From Mesostigma viride (taxonomy: Eukaryota; Streptophyta; Mesostigmatophyceae; Mesostigmatales; Mesostigmataceae), in the NCBI GenBank assembly GCA_009746045.1, contig RPFO01000667.1, positions 325,221-389,220 of the forward strand: DNA of 64,000 nt. The letters run 5' to 3'. The position numbers were made by a program, and so were the translations under genes. Positions 32,291 to 46,690 of this stretch are shown here, one piece after another; the first letter of the stretch is position 1; each line of letters opens with the position of its first letter. The notes under the pieces are model-generated. The model was not told the DNA's origin. It worked only from the letters and a program-made list of their open reading frames with translations, and made no database searches.

Positions 32291-32937
32291 GCGTGTTTGC
32301 AACTTGCCCGTTGAAACTCTACGGCGGAGCCAATTTTCGGAAGAACCTCACCCTTATGCTTGCAAATTCGGGACAAATTCGGTGGATGTATGTATGGATG
32401 GATGTATGTATGGATGGATTGACGGATTTTCATCCCCTATTCCTATGTTTTCTCACGTGTACGGCCTTATAAGCTTCGCCAATTCTGGCGAACCTGACGG
32501 TTCTTCCGAAAATTGGCTCCGCCTGATAAATATACAGTATACGGATGCAGTTGAAGCTGTTCAGAACTTCAGATGTGCCCCTGGGCCGTGGCCCCGTGGC
32601 ATTTGGCAACGACCAAGCTGAGACGGGACTGCCAGAAATATCAAGCGTGTTTGCAACTTGCCCGTTGAAACTCTACGGCGGAGCCAATTTTCGGAAGAAC
32701 CTCACCCTTATGCTTGCAAATTAGGGACAAATTCGGTGGATGTATGGATTGACGGATTTTCAATTTTTCATCCCCTAGGTATTCCTTTTTCCAATTTTAC
32801 CCCTAATTTTCATCCCCTATTCCTTTTTCCAATTTTACCCCGACTCCTATGTAGATGTTTTCTCACGTGTACGGCCTTATAAGCTTCGCCAATTCTGGCG
32901 AACCTAACGGTTCTTCCGAAAATTGGCTCCGCCTGAT
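32291..32937. repeat. Duplicated palindromic element, two copies
   Basis: Copies at 32291-32527 and 32645-32937 share start (GCGTGTTTGCAACTTGCC) and end (GGCTCCGCCTGAT). Each carries a 25-bp perfect inverted repeat containing GGAGCCAATTTTCGGAAG near the left and its complement at the right end, so each can fold into a long hairpin. The copies differ in small tandem tracts. Likely a MITE or foldback element duplicated in tandem. The intervening 117 bp has no gene. Confidence 0.7.
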
Positions 32938-33326
32938 GATTAGGCCCTTCCTCAATCCTCCACGTGGTGCTAGCCGCTAGCAGGAATTGATGCGTCGTGA
33001 GAGGTGTGGCAATTTTGCAAAAGGTGCATGCGCAATTTCAACAGCTCGTTTTTTCGTTGGGGGACTGGGAAGATGGCGAAATGGGACTTACGTATTTAAT
33101 TTCTCCACCACCAGTCCCACGGCTGTATATCGCCACAATGATTGTCGCTTCGACGATTTCTGCTTGAAACTTTTAGCGATTTCACATTTAGCGGGGATAC
33201 GCGAAGGCAAGGTTCCTGCATTAGCTCAGGTACTCCAGGTATAATGCCTAGGAAACGTATTCAGGAACGTTCGGCAATTTGTCGCGACGGTTCATGACTT
33301 GACACCATAATTGCGCGCTGTCCGTA

Positions 33327-36879
<3,553 letters not shown>

Positions 36880-36981
36880 CCTTCCCGCCACTGGGGTTGC
36901 AGCAGCGGGCAGAGCCCGTGATGTCAGCGTGGCGTGAGCGGAAGTAGCAGCCGCAGTTGTAAGCAGACCCTTTCCTGCCTG

Positions 36982-37410
36982 TAGCTTCACGAGGCAACCA
37001 CCCACCAGTTCATAGTGACCAGTATAGTGACCAGTAGGCTCCATGCTCTGTAGCTTCACGAGGCAACCACCCATCAGTCCATAGTGACCAGTATAGTGAC
37101 CAGTAGGCTCCATGCTCTGTAGCTTCACGAGGCAACCACCCACCAGTCCATAGTGACCAGTATACTGACCAGTAGGCTCCATGCTCTGTAGCTTCACGAG
37201 GCAACCACCCATCAGTCCATAGTGACCAGTATAGTGACCAGTAGGCTCCATGCTCTGTAGCTTCACGAGGCAACCACCCACCAGTCCATAGTGACCAGTA
37301 TAGTGACCAGTAGGCTCCATGCTCTGTAGCTTCACGAGGCAACCACCCATCAGTCCATAGTGACCAGTATAGTGACCAGTAGGCTCCATGCTCTGCAGGT
37401 TCGCGAGGCC
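36982..37410. repeat. 69-bp minisatellite
   Basis: Six units of exactly 69 bp start at 36982, 37051, 37120, 37189, 37258 and 37327, plus a partial one. The period is a multiple of three, so the reverse strand shows a long repetitive frame with no sign of selection. It lies about 100 bp after the stop of the upstream gene. Confidence 0.9.
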
Positions 37411-37586
37411 ACCACCTTCACGTTGCTGGCCATGGTTGTTGGATGTCACGCTGACATGGGGCTCCACATAGTGCAGGGCAAGGACAACCCGTATTCGAGA
37501 TGGGTGGGGCCATCCACATTGGTTGGGGCCATCCATAATGGGTGGGGCCATCATCGCTGGTTGGGGCAGTTTGAGACTACAGGGGC

Positions 37587-37885
37587 GATGGTGCCTCGAA
37601 TGATGACCCGCAAACGATGGTGCCTCGAATGATGACCCGCAAACGATGGTGCCTCGAATGATGACCCGCAAACGATGGTGCCTCGAATGATGACCCGCAA
37701 ACGATGGTGCCTCAAATGATGACCCGCAAACGATGGTGCCTCGAATGATGACCCGCAAACGATGGTGCCTCGAATGATGATCCGCAAATGTGCTGCCTCG
37801 AATGATGACCCGCAAACGATGGTGCCTTGAATGACGACCCGCAAACGATGGTGCCTTGAATGATGACCCGCAAACGTGATGCCTT
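37587..37885. repeat. 29-bp minisatellite
   Basis: About ten units of 29 bp containing GATGGTGCCTCGAATGATGA. Two units are shortened (near 37790 and 37870). Confidence 0.9.
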
Positions 37886-38078
37886 GGAGCCTGGGTCCCT
37901 AGGGCATGCTGGATCGTGCGAAAAGGAGTAGTAGTTCATTCGCTCACCTCTGCGGGGTGGCTCTTGAGGGGTCGAGTTCACGAGAGCCAGGGGACGCTGC
38001 CCAGCGGTCAGGTTGACAGGGGCAAGGCAGCTTGATGCTTCTGGAATGATGCATGGGAGATTGAATGTTCTGCTGCAC

Positions 38079-38430
<352 letters not shown>

Positions 38431-38694
38431 TCTTTCTGCTCCCAATCAACTTCCAGCTTGACTCGCATCTTTCTGCCGTTGTCGACTCATTTTTTTTCTG
38501 TTCCCAATCAGCCCTCTCAACCTTGTTTTCCCAGCAAGCTTGTGTTCTGCCACATACTTTCCTCTTTTTTTTTCCGTTGTATCCACTCTTTCATCCCATG
38601 TCGCATCCCATTCGTATTCCACTCCTAGTCATGTATGCCATTCCCATTCCTATTCTGTCATCCCATGTTGCATACCATTTCTATCCCACTGAGG

Positions 38695-38743
38695 ACCTGT
38701 GCTCACGTGACTGCGTCACGTGTAAATTAATTAATTAATTAAT
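38695..38743 (+). mobile_element. Type III LINE 3' end
   Basis: CACGTGACTGCGTCACGTG at 38704-38722 is an 8-bp perfect stem with a TGC loop. An AATT tail follows to 38743. The CTGAGGAC sequence just before it is shared with the copies at 45530-45649 and 61120-61164. Confidence 0.7.
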
Positions 38744-39337
38744 CCACTATTTAACCTATGTCAGCCCCACGTTGACATAGAACTTACGCTCCCGCCCCAC
38801 CAAAGCTTTGTCTATTTTCTTTGCCTCTGACCGGCCTGCCCGGTCCGACCCCACATACATGGTTGCGTTCTTGCGACTGTGATCCTGCAGGTGGAAATTA
38901 TATGAAGGTTGCCGTTCCTAAATAAATCCAGCAACAAACAGCACTCTTTTTAAGACGATGGCCGTGTCTAGTTGCAATGTACCATGGGTGATGTCAGCCA
39001 CCGGTGAGGCTTGGCGGGTATCAGGCTCGGGGCATTGACTATGAGGCCCGGCCCTGGGGTTTGGCGCCTGACAGGGGTGCAGACCTGGCAGGGGCGCAGG
39101 TGACCAGTTGGCCCTGCATGGTTGTCATCAAGGAGCTGATGACCCGCCATCCATTTATGGGCACAAAACCCCAACACCTGCCTCATGACCATGGACCGTG
39201 GATAGGCCACGGAGGCGGTTCATTTGATAACATGCTCTGTGATATACCCTATAGTCACACGCTAGTACTTGCTGTGTATCATGAATGGTCAATTGGTCAT
39301 CGACAATTGTGTGCTCACGGACTCACTCCCCAGTGTA
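38744..39337. other. No gene recognised
   Basis: A 126-residue frame at 39004-39384 has no recognisable domain and no splice-site support. I treat it as non-coding. Confidence 0.4.
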
Positions 39338-39342
39338 CATAT

Positions 39343-39361
39343 CAAGGAGACAACCAGCGTT
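39343..39361 (-). mobile_element. Possible 19-bp micro-insertion of the CAAGGAG family
   Basis: CAAGGAGACAACCAGCGTT lies between two CATAT copies (39338-39342, 39362-39366). Seventeen bases match 11334 and 31116. The duplication is short, so this case is weak alone. Confidence 0.4.
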
Positions 39362-39466
39362 CATATGCGTGGCCAGAGCCCTAACTCTGCCAAATTTCGC
39401 CTTGTGTTGTGCAACATCTCAGGACATGGTAGACTTTTTTTTCGCCTGAGAAACAGTGCCGGCTAC

Positions 39467-39989
39467 GGATTAATTAATTAACGGATACGCACCCTAACTC
39501 AAATAATTAGTTACTCAATGGACACTGGTCAGTGATGATTGGAAATGCTTTTGTCAAGTTTGGCAAGTTATTTCACCATTGACCAGGGGTACTACTCTGA
39601 ACCATACTTCCGACCTGCATCAGTGTGGTGAGCTAGAAACAGAAGCAATTTTTTTCAAGAAAGAAATCCATCAACTGGAGCTGCACTTGCATGTACAGAA
39701 TGCTTGGGACAGCATGTCCCACCACCCCTAGTATTAATGGTTTCATGCAAGTGGTGATATATGCAGTGAGACAACTATGGTACTGTGCATATGTGTAATC
39801 ATGATCTCAATAATAACGGAGACATGGAATATGCATGCACGTGCTGTGGATCAATAAACGCCGACATAGCTTTGGTCCTGACAGGCGCTCAAACAGTACT
39901 TACATAGCTTGCAAGCAGACATGAATGGGCATGCATGCATGTGCGCAAATGCCTCTATGTACAAAAATCGAACGTTTATGACTGTCACA
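39467..39989. other. No gene recognised
   Basis: A short TTAA repeat (39469-39481) flanked by ACGGAT/ACGGAT, then AT-rich DNA without coding signal. Confidence 0.4.
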
Positions 39990-40196
39990 TGGAGATTGAC
40001 TGTTCAAATGCATGTTTGCATGGGCATGGCTTGGTAGCAAAGCCACCTTGGTAGCAAAGCCACGAGGTAGCCGTGGCTGACGGCGGAGCTCATAACTTTC
40101 ACGTTTGAGCACCGAATTCAGCTGTGAATATCACTATCGCTTCGTCTTTCTAAGACGCACATGCTGATATAATTTTCCGAATCTATTACGCAATAT

Positions 40197-41536
40197 ATGA
40201 CGAGCAAACGCTCCTCGACGCAACGCAGTTTGGCGGATGCGCTCGGCAATGAAAATACGTCTGCAGCTCAGGCTGCAGCTTCGCCCTCAGGTCCGGCAGG
40301 CAGCGGTGACACTAGTCAAGCACTGGTGGTCGCCCCGCACCCTCCCGGGCTCAATGCCTCGCCATCGGCATCGCCTGACCCTAAACGCACCCGCTCAGCC
40401 GACAAAACAGGAGGGTCTTCACGCCCCTCAGAACCGCGCTTTAAGCCTGAACCTTTCAAGGTCGATGATCAGGACTGGACCAACATGTCCCCGGCAACTG
40501 CCCTGCGTTGCATCTTCTACGGGGACTACGCCTCGCTTTACGACCTGTGCCTCCATCTCCACAGCATCGACCGCCTCATCAACTCGGACGGAAGCTGGTG
40601 GTACAACACCAGCACTCTGTTCGGGTGCAACCGCCCCTTCCTCCAGCACGCCATCCTCAACTCCCTTCTCATGCGCTCTGACGGCGAGATCTGGGCTCCA
40701 TCCATCTCCGCCCCCACACTTCGTTTCATCCTTACGGAAGCCTTTCAGCAGCACGTGACCCCCCTTGCCGCCGATGTGGCAGCAATGGGCGGCACGCTGG
40801 CTACTGAACTTCCTCACCTTTCCACCACCGCCGCCTCCACCTCCACTGCCATTTCCGCCTCCACAACCAACATCAAAGCCCAGCTCCTCGACCTCGACCA
40901 GCGCCTTCAAGCCACCGCCACCGCCCTTGAGTGCTTGCATGACACCGCCGGCCTCACCGCCCAAGCGGTGAAGCTAGGACATCGCTGCCCAGCCGGCACC
41001 TGCTGGCCCGGCCAGTGATGCTCCCTCCACCTGGGCGGACTTGCTTAAGCATCACACCACCTCCACCACCTCCACCATCGCGGCACAACTCAAGCAACAA
41101 GCCCTCGACCTTCGCGAGGAGGCCGACATCACCAAGCGCAGCCACAATGTCATCGTCACTGAGCACTTCGACGAGCCTTCTCACGGCATTCTGCGCGACA
41201 TTCTTGCCCCCATCAGTGCAACTCACTGGTGAGCTGCGGATGTCGGCTGTCCGGCTCCCCCGCGCGCGGGGTAAGGCTGGCCCGGCACCCGTGCTCCTCA
41301 CCTTTAAGTACATGGCGGACAAGCTGGCGTTCCTTAAATGCCGCACTGAGAAGCTCTCGGAGACTCGCTTCACGCTGGACGGCGACTTGACCCTGGCCCA
41401 GCAACAGCGGCGACGTGAGCTATGGCCAACCTACCTTCAGCTCCGGCAGAGCGCAGGGGGGAAGCCGGTATACTGGAGGGGGGCGGTCATCCACGACCAC
41501 AAGCCCTGGCAGGCACCTCCTGCCACCTCAGACTAG
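40197..41536 (+). pseudogene. ORF1 protein, frameshifted copy
   Basis: The start ATGACGAGCAAACGC matches the intact ORF1 start. The first 260 residues are open, then frame changes near 40970, 41150 and 41215 occur before the conserved C-terminal block (TLAQQQRRRELWPTYLQLR) resumes and ends at a TAG at 41534-41536. The layout is as in 47128-48474. Confidence 0.8.
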
Positions 41537-41619
41537 GGAATATATACCACTTAGTGTAGATTAGTCAGGCTTAGCCTAGCATGTGGCCCACACGCATGTG
41601 CGCCCATAATGGCCCCCAT

Positions 41620-41688
41620 TAATTAATTAATTAGACTCGTGCTCCCGTTGGGGAGTCACGGAGCATTAACCCCGATGGGTGGATGGGT
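41620..41688 (-). mobile_element. 69-bp LINE insertion: type II hairpin and tail only
   Basis: An exact 9-bp duplication GGCCCCCAT lies at 41611-41619 and 41689-41697. The 69-bp insert is only AATT tail, type II hairpin (41636-41663) and about 25 bases of 3' UTR. Intact versions of the target are seen in other 3' UTR copies (47040-47070, reverse). Confidence 0.85.
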
Positions 41689-42100
41689 GGCCCCCATGGA
41701 CGATGCCTTCCGAATTCAGCCACGCCACATGCCTATAATGGGACCTCCCATGGATGTTGCATTAAGAATTTAGCCATGCTATGCCTATGCAGAGAGACGC
41801 TCTTTGTTGAGAAGCCATTAATTAATTAATTAAAATCATAGCTCCGTTGGGAGCATATGTAACACATAGCCCTGAGAAAGGGGCATCTATGGATCAGAAT
41901 ATACGCTTGGCTGATTTCGATAGTACCGGCTACGCCCCCTTCTAATAAAGAAGGTTCCAGCCGTGTTCAGCCCGTCTCACGCTGCGAGACTGAACAAGTC
42001 TCGCGTGCAGACACGTGTGTAGTACTCCTACACACAGATCTCGAGTGATTTATCTAGTACCAAATCCGAAAGGCTTGCATCACTCCCCGGAAAGGAGAAC

Positions 42101-42298
42101 TTTTGCGGATGACTGTAGGTGTAAGTTGGCGATGCCCTAGGATCCGGAGACGTCCGTCCCATAGTCAGCGAAAGTTGGTGCGAGAGGTCCCCAGTTCGAT
42201 TCCGGTCGGATGCATTTGCAGATCGCGTTTTTCCGCGTTTTCCGCGGACCGGCACTGAACGCAAATGGTTTTCACCTTTGCGGCGTGCCTGATCAGAA
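42101..42298 (+). mobile_element. SINE-like repeat, copy 1
   Basis: 198 bp, about 90 percent identical to 46402-46596. It includes a tRNA-like second half (AGAGGTCCCCAGTTCGATTC, B-box core at 42195-42201) and an 8-bp hairpin CGCAAAGG/CCTTTGCG class near the end. The A box is unclear. No duplication is visible here; the second copy provides the boundaries. Confidence 0.6.
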
Positions 42299-42734
42299 TC
42301 TATGGGTTTGTAATACAATCAGGGCTACAACCTGCAGGTGGAGGATGTACAACTATCACCCAGTGCTCTGGGTGCACAAGGTGCACCTGCACCGCCATGA
42401 TGGTTCATGCCTCCTAGCTTAACAAGCACAGGCACCCAAGGGGGGCTTGAGGAGAGGGCCTACAGTAGAAGGCCTGCATGACATATGGGGTGGAGGGTAT
42501 GTGGCTAGGCTATAGCTGGTGTACACATGGCATCTCAGCAGAGAGTAACTCCCAGCTGCATAGGCATAGCATGGCTAAATTCTTAATGCATCATCCATGG
42601 GGGGTCCCATGGTAGGCTGGGCGCGGCTAAATACTGAAAGCATCATCCATGGGGGCCATTGATTATGGGCGCACATGCGCGTGGGCCACTTGCAAAGGCT
42701 AAGCCTGTCTAATCTACACTGACTGGTATATTCC

Positions 42735-42983
42735 CTAGTCTGGGGTGGCAGGAGGGGCCTGCCAGGGCTTGTGGTCAATGTGGATGACCGCCCCCCTCCA
42801 GTATACCGGCTTTCCCCCAGCACGCTGCCGGAGCTGAAGGTAGGTCGCGGCCATAGCTCGCGTCGCCGCTGTTGCTGGGCCAGGGTCAAGTCGTCGTCCA
42901 GCGTGAAGCGAGTCTCCGAGAGCTTCTTGCGGCATTTAAGGAACGCCAGCTTGTCCGCCATGTACTTAAAGGTGAGGAGCACA
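42735..42983 (-). pseudogene. ORF1 C-terminal fragment
   Basis: The last about 80 codons of ORF1 (FKYMADKLAFLKCRKKLSET block onward) with one frame change near 42860. Truncated at its 5' side. Confidence 0.75.
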
Positions 42984-42996
42984 GGTGTGTACTTAA

Positions 42997-45380
42997 CCCG
43001 TGTTTTTTTAATTAGAACGCGATATATCGCGTTGTAAGCTTTTTTTAGAACGGGTATAGCACCTAAGGAAAATTTTTTTTCATGGTCATGTAATGACATG
43101 TATATACTTTCCTGAAAGCCCATAAATCAAAGGATTTTTTGAGCTACTCAGACCTACAAAATGCTTATTCATTAGAGAGATACACTGGTTTGAATACAGG
43201 GGGGTCTGACCATGACCGCGATTTCTTGACCCTATAGGTCACAAGTCATGTGCTTATTCACAAATGGTTCATGAAAAAAATCTGGCTTCTTGCACGAGCT
43301 ATGGGCAACATAATAATGCAGGCTCTGTGAAACAAAACTCAGGCCCATTGGGCCACTGGAGCTATTTTTCATTAGCATCACAATTACAACGCAGTACAGT
43401 TGACGCAGTGGGAAAAATGAGAGCCCTTCACAACATTACGCAACGACACGAGCCCCATAAACGGGGCCATAGTGAGCTTGGAGGGTCAAAACGTTGAAAA
43501 TAGGTGAACATTGTCTAAGTTATTATACAGCATCAAACATGCATCAAACATCATGACTGGATGACCTAATATGACTGAATCAGGCAGCCATAGCCAAAGC
43601 ATCATCCACTCTCACAACGTGTTGAGCACATGCCTCGTGGGAACGGAGGTGCTGGGTTTTCATTCCATAACGCGTGCAATACTGAAAGAAAGAGGCACGT
43701 GTAATGCAAGGCTTGGATAGGTTGAGTGATCCATGAGCTTACATGCAGGCAAAGATGACGCTGGAATGCATGCTAGCAAATGGTGGCAAGATGCTAACAT
43801 CACATGATTATACACCATGATTATGGGCACCCAGCTGATCTTCTTGCACAATCAACGCAGTATAAACCATCAACATCCAATCCTCACGATATATGCACGG
43901 CTTGACGACGTATTGAATTGAATTGAATTGAATTGTAACATAACTCCGTTGGGAGTATATGTAGCACATAGCCCAGAGAAGGGGCATATGGCCTATCATA
44001 CATTCTAAGCTACTTCCTGCAAGGGTGGGAATGTAAACAACACTTAAGCTCTAGGTGCACTAGGGCACCTGCACCACCCAGAGTTTCAGGCAACACCCAG
44101 CTAAGGGGAGCCTGTCATAGGTGGGGAAGATCAGCACAGCTATACAAAAGCTAGGGCATGGCTTCTCAGCAGGGAGTGACCCCCTGCATGGGCACTGCAT
44201 AATTAAATAAAGCTAGGTATCATCTGGAGGGTGGCTCATCATAGGCACACATGTACATGACTAGAAAAGGCTAGGCTCAGCTGGTATAGTGCCTGTGGTA
44301 GGCGGGCATGTACAAGGCCACTGTCTATCTATTCTACACTACTGCTGCTGTATTCCCCTAGGCTGGGGCTGCCGGAGTCGCTGGGGCCGCGGTGGTCGAG
44401 GGGGTCGCGTGCCAGGGCTTGTGGCCGACGTAGATGGCCGCCCCCTTCCAGTACACCGGCTGGCCCGCCTTGGTCTGCCGGAGCTGGAGGTAGGTCGGCC
44501 ATAGCTCCCGTCGCCGTGACGACGTATACAGCACCTAAATACTGCACAACTGCAACCTGCTATGGCTGACATGCAAGCAACGTCGAGTAGGATGGCGGTC
44601 TTAGAGAGGCTGGGCAGAGGTCGGTAGAAATAAGTGGAAAACTGGCAGAAACTAGGTAGAAACACGATATACTTACGCCTGCAAGCACTATTGAGCCGGT
44701 GGCAGAGGCCATTTCCATGCAGGAAAATACAGCATACCGTAGCAATAGCCACGGTCACGCCTTACGCTATTTGCAGGCGCCATCATGCCCGGAGCTACCC
44801 AATAAAAGTCTGCACAAATCTCGGTTTAGCCGAGAGTCCGGGCGTTCGGAATGAATCAACATGTGTTAAGAAGTCGAAACACCATGGAAATACCAAGCAT
44901 GGTGCCGCAGCAGACCCGAGTCTTGACGTAATAATATGTATGCCGGTTTCCAGGGTTTCCGCATGAAAGTTGGGTGAGAAACTGGAAAAAACTACGTTTC
45001 CTTTGCCCCAGTACCTCAACAAACTCGTAGAAACCTAATTATCAACCTTTGAACGCATCATCATGGTCGTGCTACCCAACAGCCACTGAAATTCGCGCGA
45101 AAACTGGCGAGATCTACCTGCCGCCATCGCCGCCGTCTTCACATTCGTCCCGCGAAAATGCCTGATTTCAGTCCGGTACATATTTGTTTGCAGCTGTCAC
45201 AAAAAAAATACCAAAAATACCAGGATTTTTTCTTGAATTCTATGAGATGTTTCTGACCTATTTTGAAAGTTTCAGACCAAAAATCGCATGTTTAATAGGT
45301 TTGCCACGTGTCAGATTACAACGCGATACATCGCGTTCTAACCCTACAACGCGATGTATCGCGTTGTAAAAAAACACGGG
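42997..45380. mobile_element. piggyBac-like non-autonomous element
   Basis: Termini CCCGTGTTTTTTTA and its complement are perfect inverted repeats and lie between TTAA copies (42993-42996, 45381-45384). A CCC start and TTAA duplication are piggyBac hallmarks. Palindromes of the AACGCGATATATCGCGTT type lie just inside both ends (43013-43034; 45321-45366, two copies). No transposase is recognisable. An ORF1 fragment (43914-44516) is inserted in it. The remaining interior shows no gene. Confidence 0.8.
43914..44516 (-). mobile_element. 5'-truncated ORF1 element inside the piggyBac-like element
   Basis: An exact 11-bp duplication TGACGACGTAT lies at 43903-43913 and 44517-44527. Reading leftward: about 40 ORF1 codons, a complete 3' UTR, type I hairpin (43944-43955) and an AATTC-type tail. 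Its 3' UTR at 44170-44250 is the uninterrupted version of the site into which 46691-48640 inserted. Confidence 0.88.
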
Positions 45381-45529
45381 TTAAAGGGGTGAGAAGCCAT
45401 GCCCTAGCCCTTGTATTCTGATCCCCCCTTGTATAGCCATGATGATCTTCCCCCACATGACAGGCTCCCCCTTAGCTGGGCATAGCTTGATAGATCATGG
45501 GGGTGCAGGTGCCCTGGCGCACTGACCTA

Positions 45530-45649
45530 ATTAATTAATTAATTAATAGACACGTGACTGCGTCACGTGAGCATAAGTCCTCAGTGGGAGGGGAACATGG
45601 GATGGAATGGATGGTATATAAGCTATCTAGGTCCTAGTTACAGGGGGGT
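45530..45649 (-). mobile_element. 120-bp type III LINE end
   Basis: An exact 11-bp duplication GCACTGACCTA lies at 45519-45529 and 45650-45660. The insert has an AATT tail, the type III hairpin (45551-45569) and short 3' UTR. Confidence 0.85.
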
Positions 45650-45675
45650 GCACTGACCTAGAGCAAGGGTAGCTT

Positions 45676-45837
45676 CCTTGTATGATGTATGGAGCGTCCT
45701 GTTATGATGTAGATAGATTAGACCGGTAGGACTGTCAGCACCCATATCCATCCATCCATCCATCCATCGGGGTTAATGCTCCGTGACTCCCCAACGGGAG
45801 CACGAGTCTAATTAATTAATTAATTAATTAATTAATT
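45676..45837 (+). mobile_element. 162-bp type II LINE end
   Basis: An exact 11-bp duplication AAGGGTAGCTT lies at 45665-45675 and 45838-45848. It contains the CCATC repeat, the type II hairpin (45779-45806) and a long AATT tail, as at 30496-30672. Confidence 0.88.
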
Positions 45838-46093
45838 AAGGGTAGCTTACATTCCCACCCCTGCAGGAAGTAGCCCAGAATGTATTAAAAGCCATATGCC
45901 CCTTCTCAGGGATATGTGCTACATGTACTCCCAACGGAGTTATGTTCCTAATTAATTACCGTAGTGGCTCTTATACGTGTACGCTTAATTATTGTACGAA
46001 GAGTTTTTGGAATTCTTGTTACGTGTACGCCAACTTTTGGGAATAATTTTTACAGTACGTACGTATATTGTCAGGGTATATTCAGGGGTACCT

Positions 46094-46352
46094 TCTCACC
46101 TTTAAGACCCCGGCGGACAAGATTTCTTTTCTCAGACGCCGCAAGCGGCTCGAGAAGACTCTCTTCACCCTTGATGACGACTTGACCCTGGCGCAGCAAC
46201 AACGGCGACGGGAGCTATGGCCGACCTACCTCCAGCTCCGGCAGACCAAGGCGGGGCAGCCGGTGTACTGGAAGGGGGCGGCCATCTACGTCGGCCACAA
46301 GCCCTGGCAGGCGACCCCCGCGGCCCCAGCGACTCCAGACGCCCCAGTTTAG
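46094..46352 (+). pseudogene. ORF1 C-terminal fragment
   Basis: About 86 codons of the RNA-binding-like C-terminal block (TLAQQQRRRELWPTYLQLR) to a TAG at 46350-46352, open but truncated at the 5' side. Confidence 0.8.
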
Positions 46353-46401
46353 GGGAATACAGCAGTAGTAGTGTAGAATAGATAGACCGTGGCCATGTAC
46401 A

Positions 46402-46596
46402 TTTTTGCGGATGACTGTAGGTGTAAGTTGGCGATGCCATGGTAACCGGAGACGTCCGTCCTATAGTCAGCAAAATTGGTGCGAGAGGTCCCCAGTTCGA
46501 TTCCGGTCGGATTCATTTGCAGATCGCGTTTTCCGCGTTTTCCGCGGCCCGGCACTGAACGCAAAGGTTTTCACCTTTGCGGAGTGTCTGATCAGA
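46402..46596 (+). mobile_element. SINE-like repeat, copy 2
   Basis: A 195-bp insertion in an ORF1 3' UTR between ATGTACA copies (46395-46401, 46597-46603). The uninterrupted site is visible in the 44300 region. The B-box-like GTTCGATTCC lies near the middle and the CGCAAAGG/CCTTTGCG hairpin near the right end. The left end starts TTTTTGCGG, so the element could also be read on the reverse strand with an A-tail. Orientation is uncertain. Confidence 0.65.
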
Positions 46597-46690
46597 ATGT
46601 ACATGTACGCCTCCTAGAGGCACTATCCCAGCTAAGCCACGCGCTTTATCATGTACATGTGTGCCTATGATGAGCCACCCTCCAGACGAT

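Larger units (their letters stand above)
41817..45390 (-). mobile_element. 5'-truncated ORF1 element carrying SINE-like and piggyBac-like insertions
   Basis: GAGAAGCC occurs at 41809-41816 and 45391-45398. Reading leftward: ORF1 C-terminal codons (42735-42983), 3' UTR, type I hairpin (41842-41853) and an AATT tail. The element 42997-45380 interrupts its 5' end and a SINE-like copy (42101-42298) its 3' UTR. Confidence 0.75.
40002..45956 (+). mobile_element. ORF1-type retroelement, near full-length host of many insertions
   Basis: Leader 40037-40196, ORF1 40197-41536, then a 3' UTR resumed in pieces (41537-41619, 41689-41816, 45391-45529, 45661-45675, 45849-45956). These pieces match the 3' UTR of the intact element 46691-48640 when joined. 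A type I hairpin is at 45928-45939. Flanks ATGGAGATTGAC (39990-40001) and ATGGAGATCTTGAC (51603-51616) may be its target duplication, now separated by the pogo-like element. Confidence 0.7.

Noticed and set aside
36982..37880. 69-bp and 29-bp arrays resembling CRISPR or a repetitive protein gene
   Set aside because: No spacers, and the reverse-strand frame exists only because 69 is a multiple of three and lacks a plausible start or context.
39004..39384. 126-residue + strand frame
   Set aside because: No domain, no homologous copy in the window, and it runs through a micro-insertion.
42140..42215. Functional tRNA gene at the B box
   Set aside because: The acceptor pairing is imperfect and A box and anticodon arm are not recognisable. 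It recurs inside a transposed repeat.
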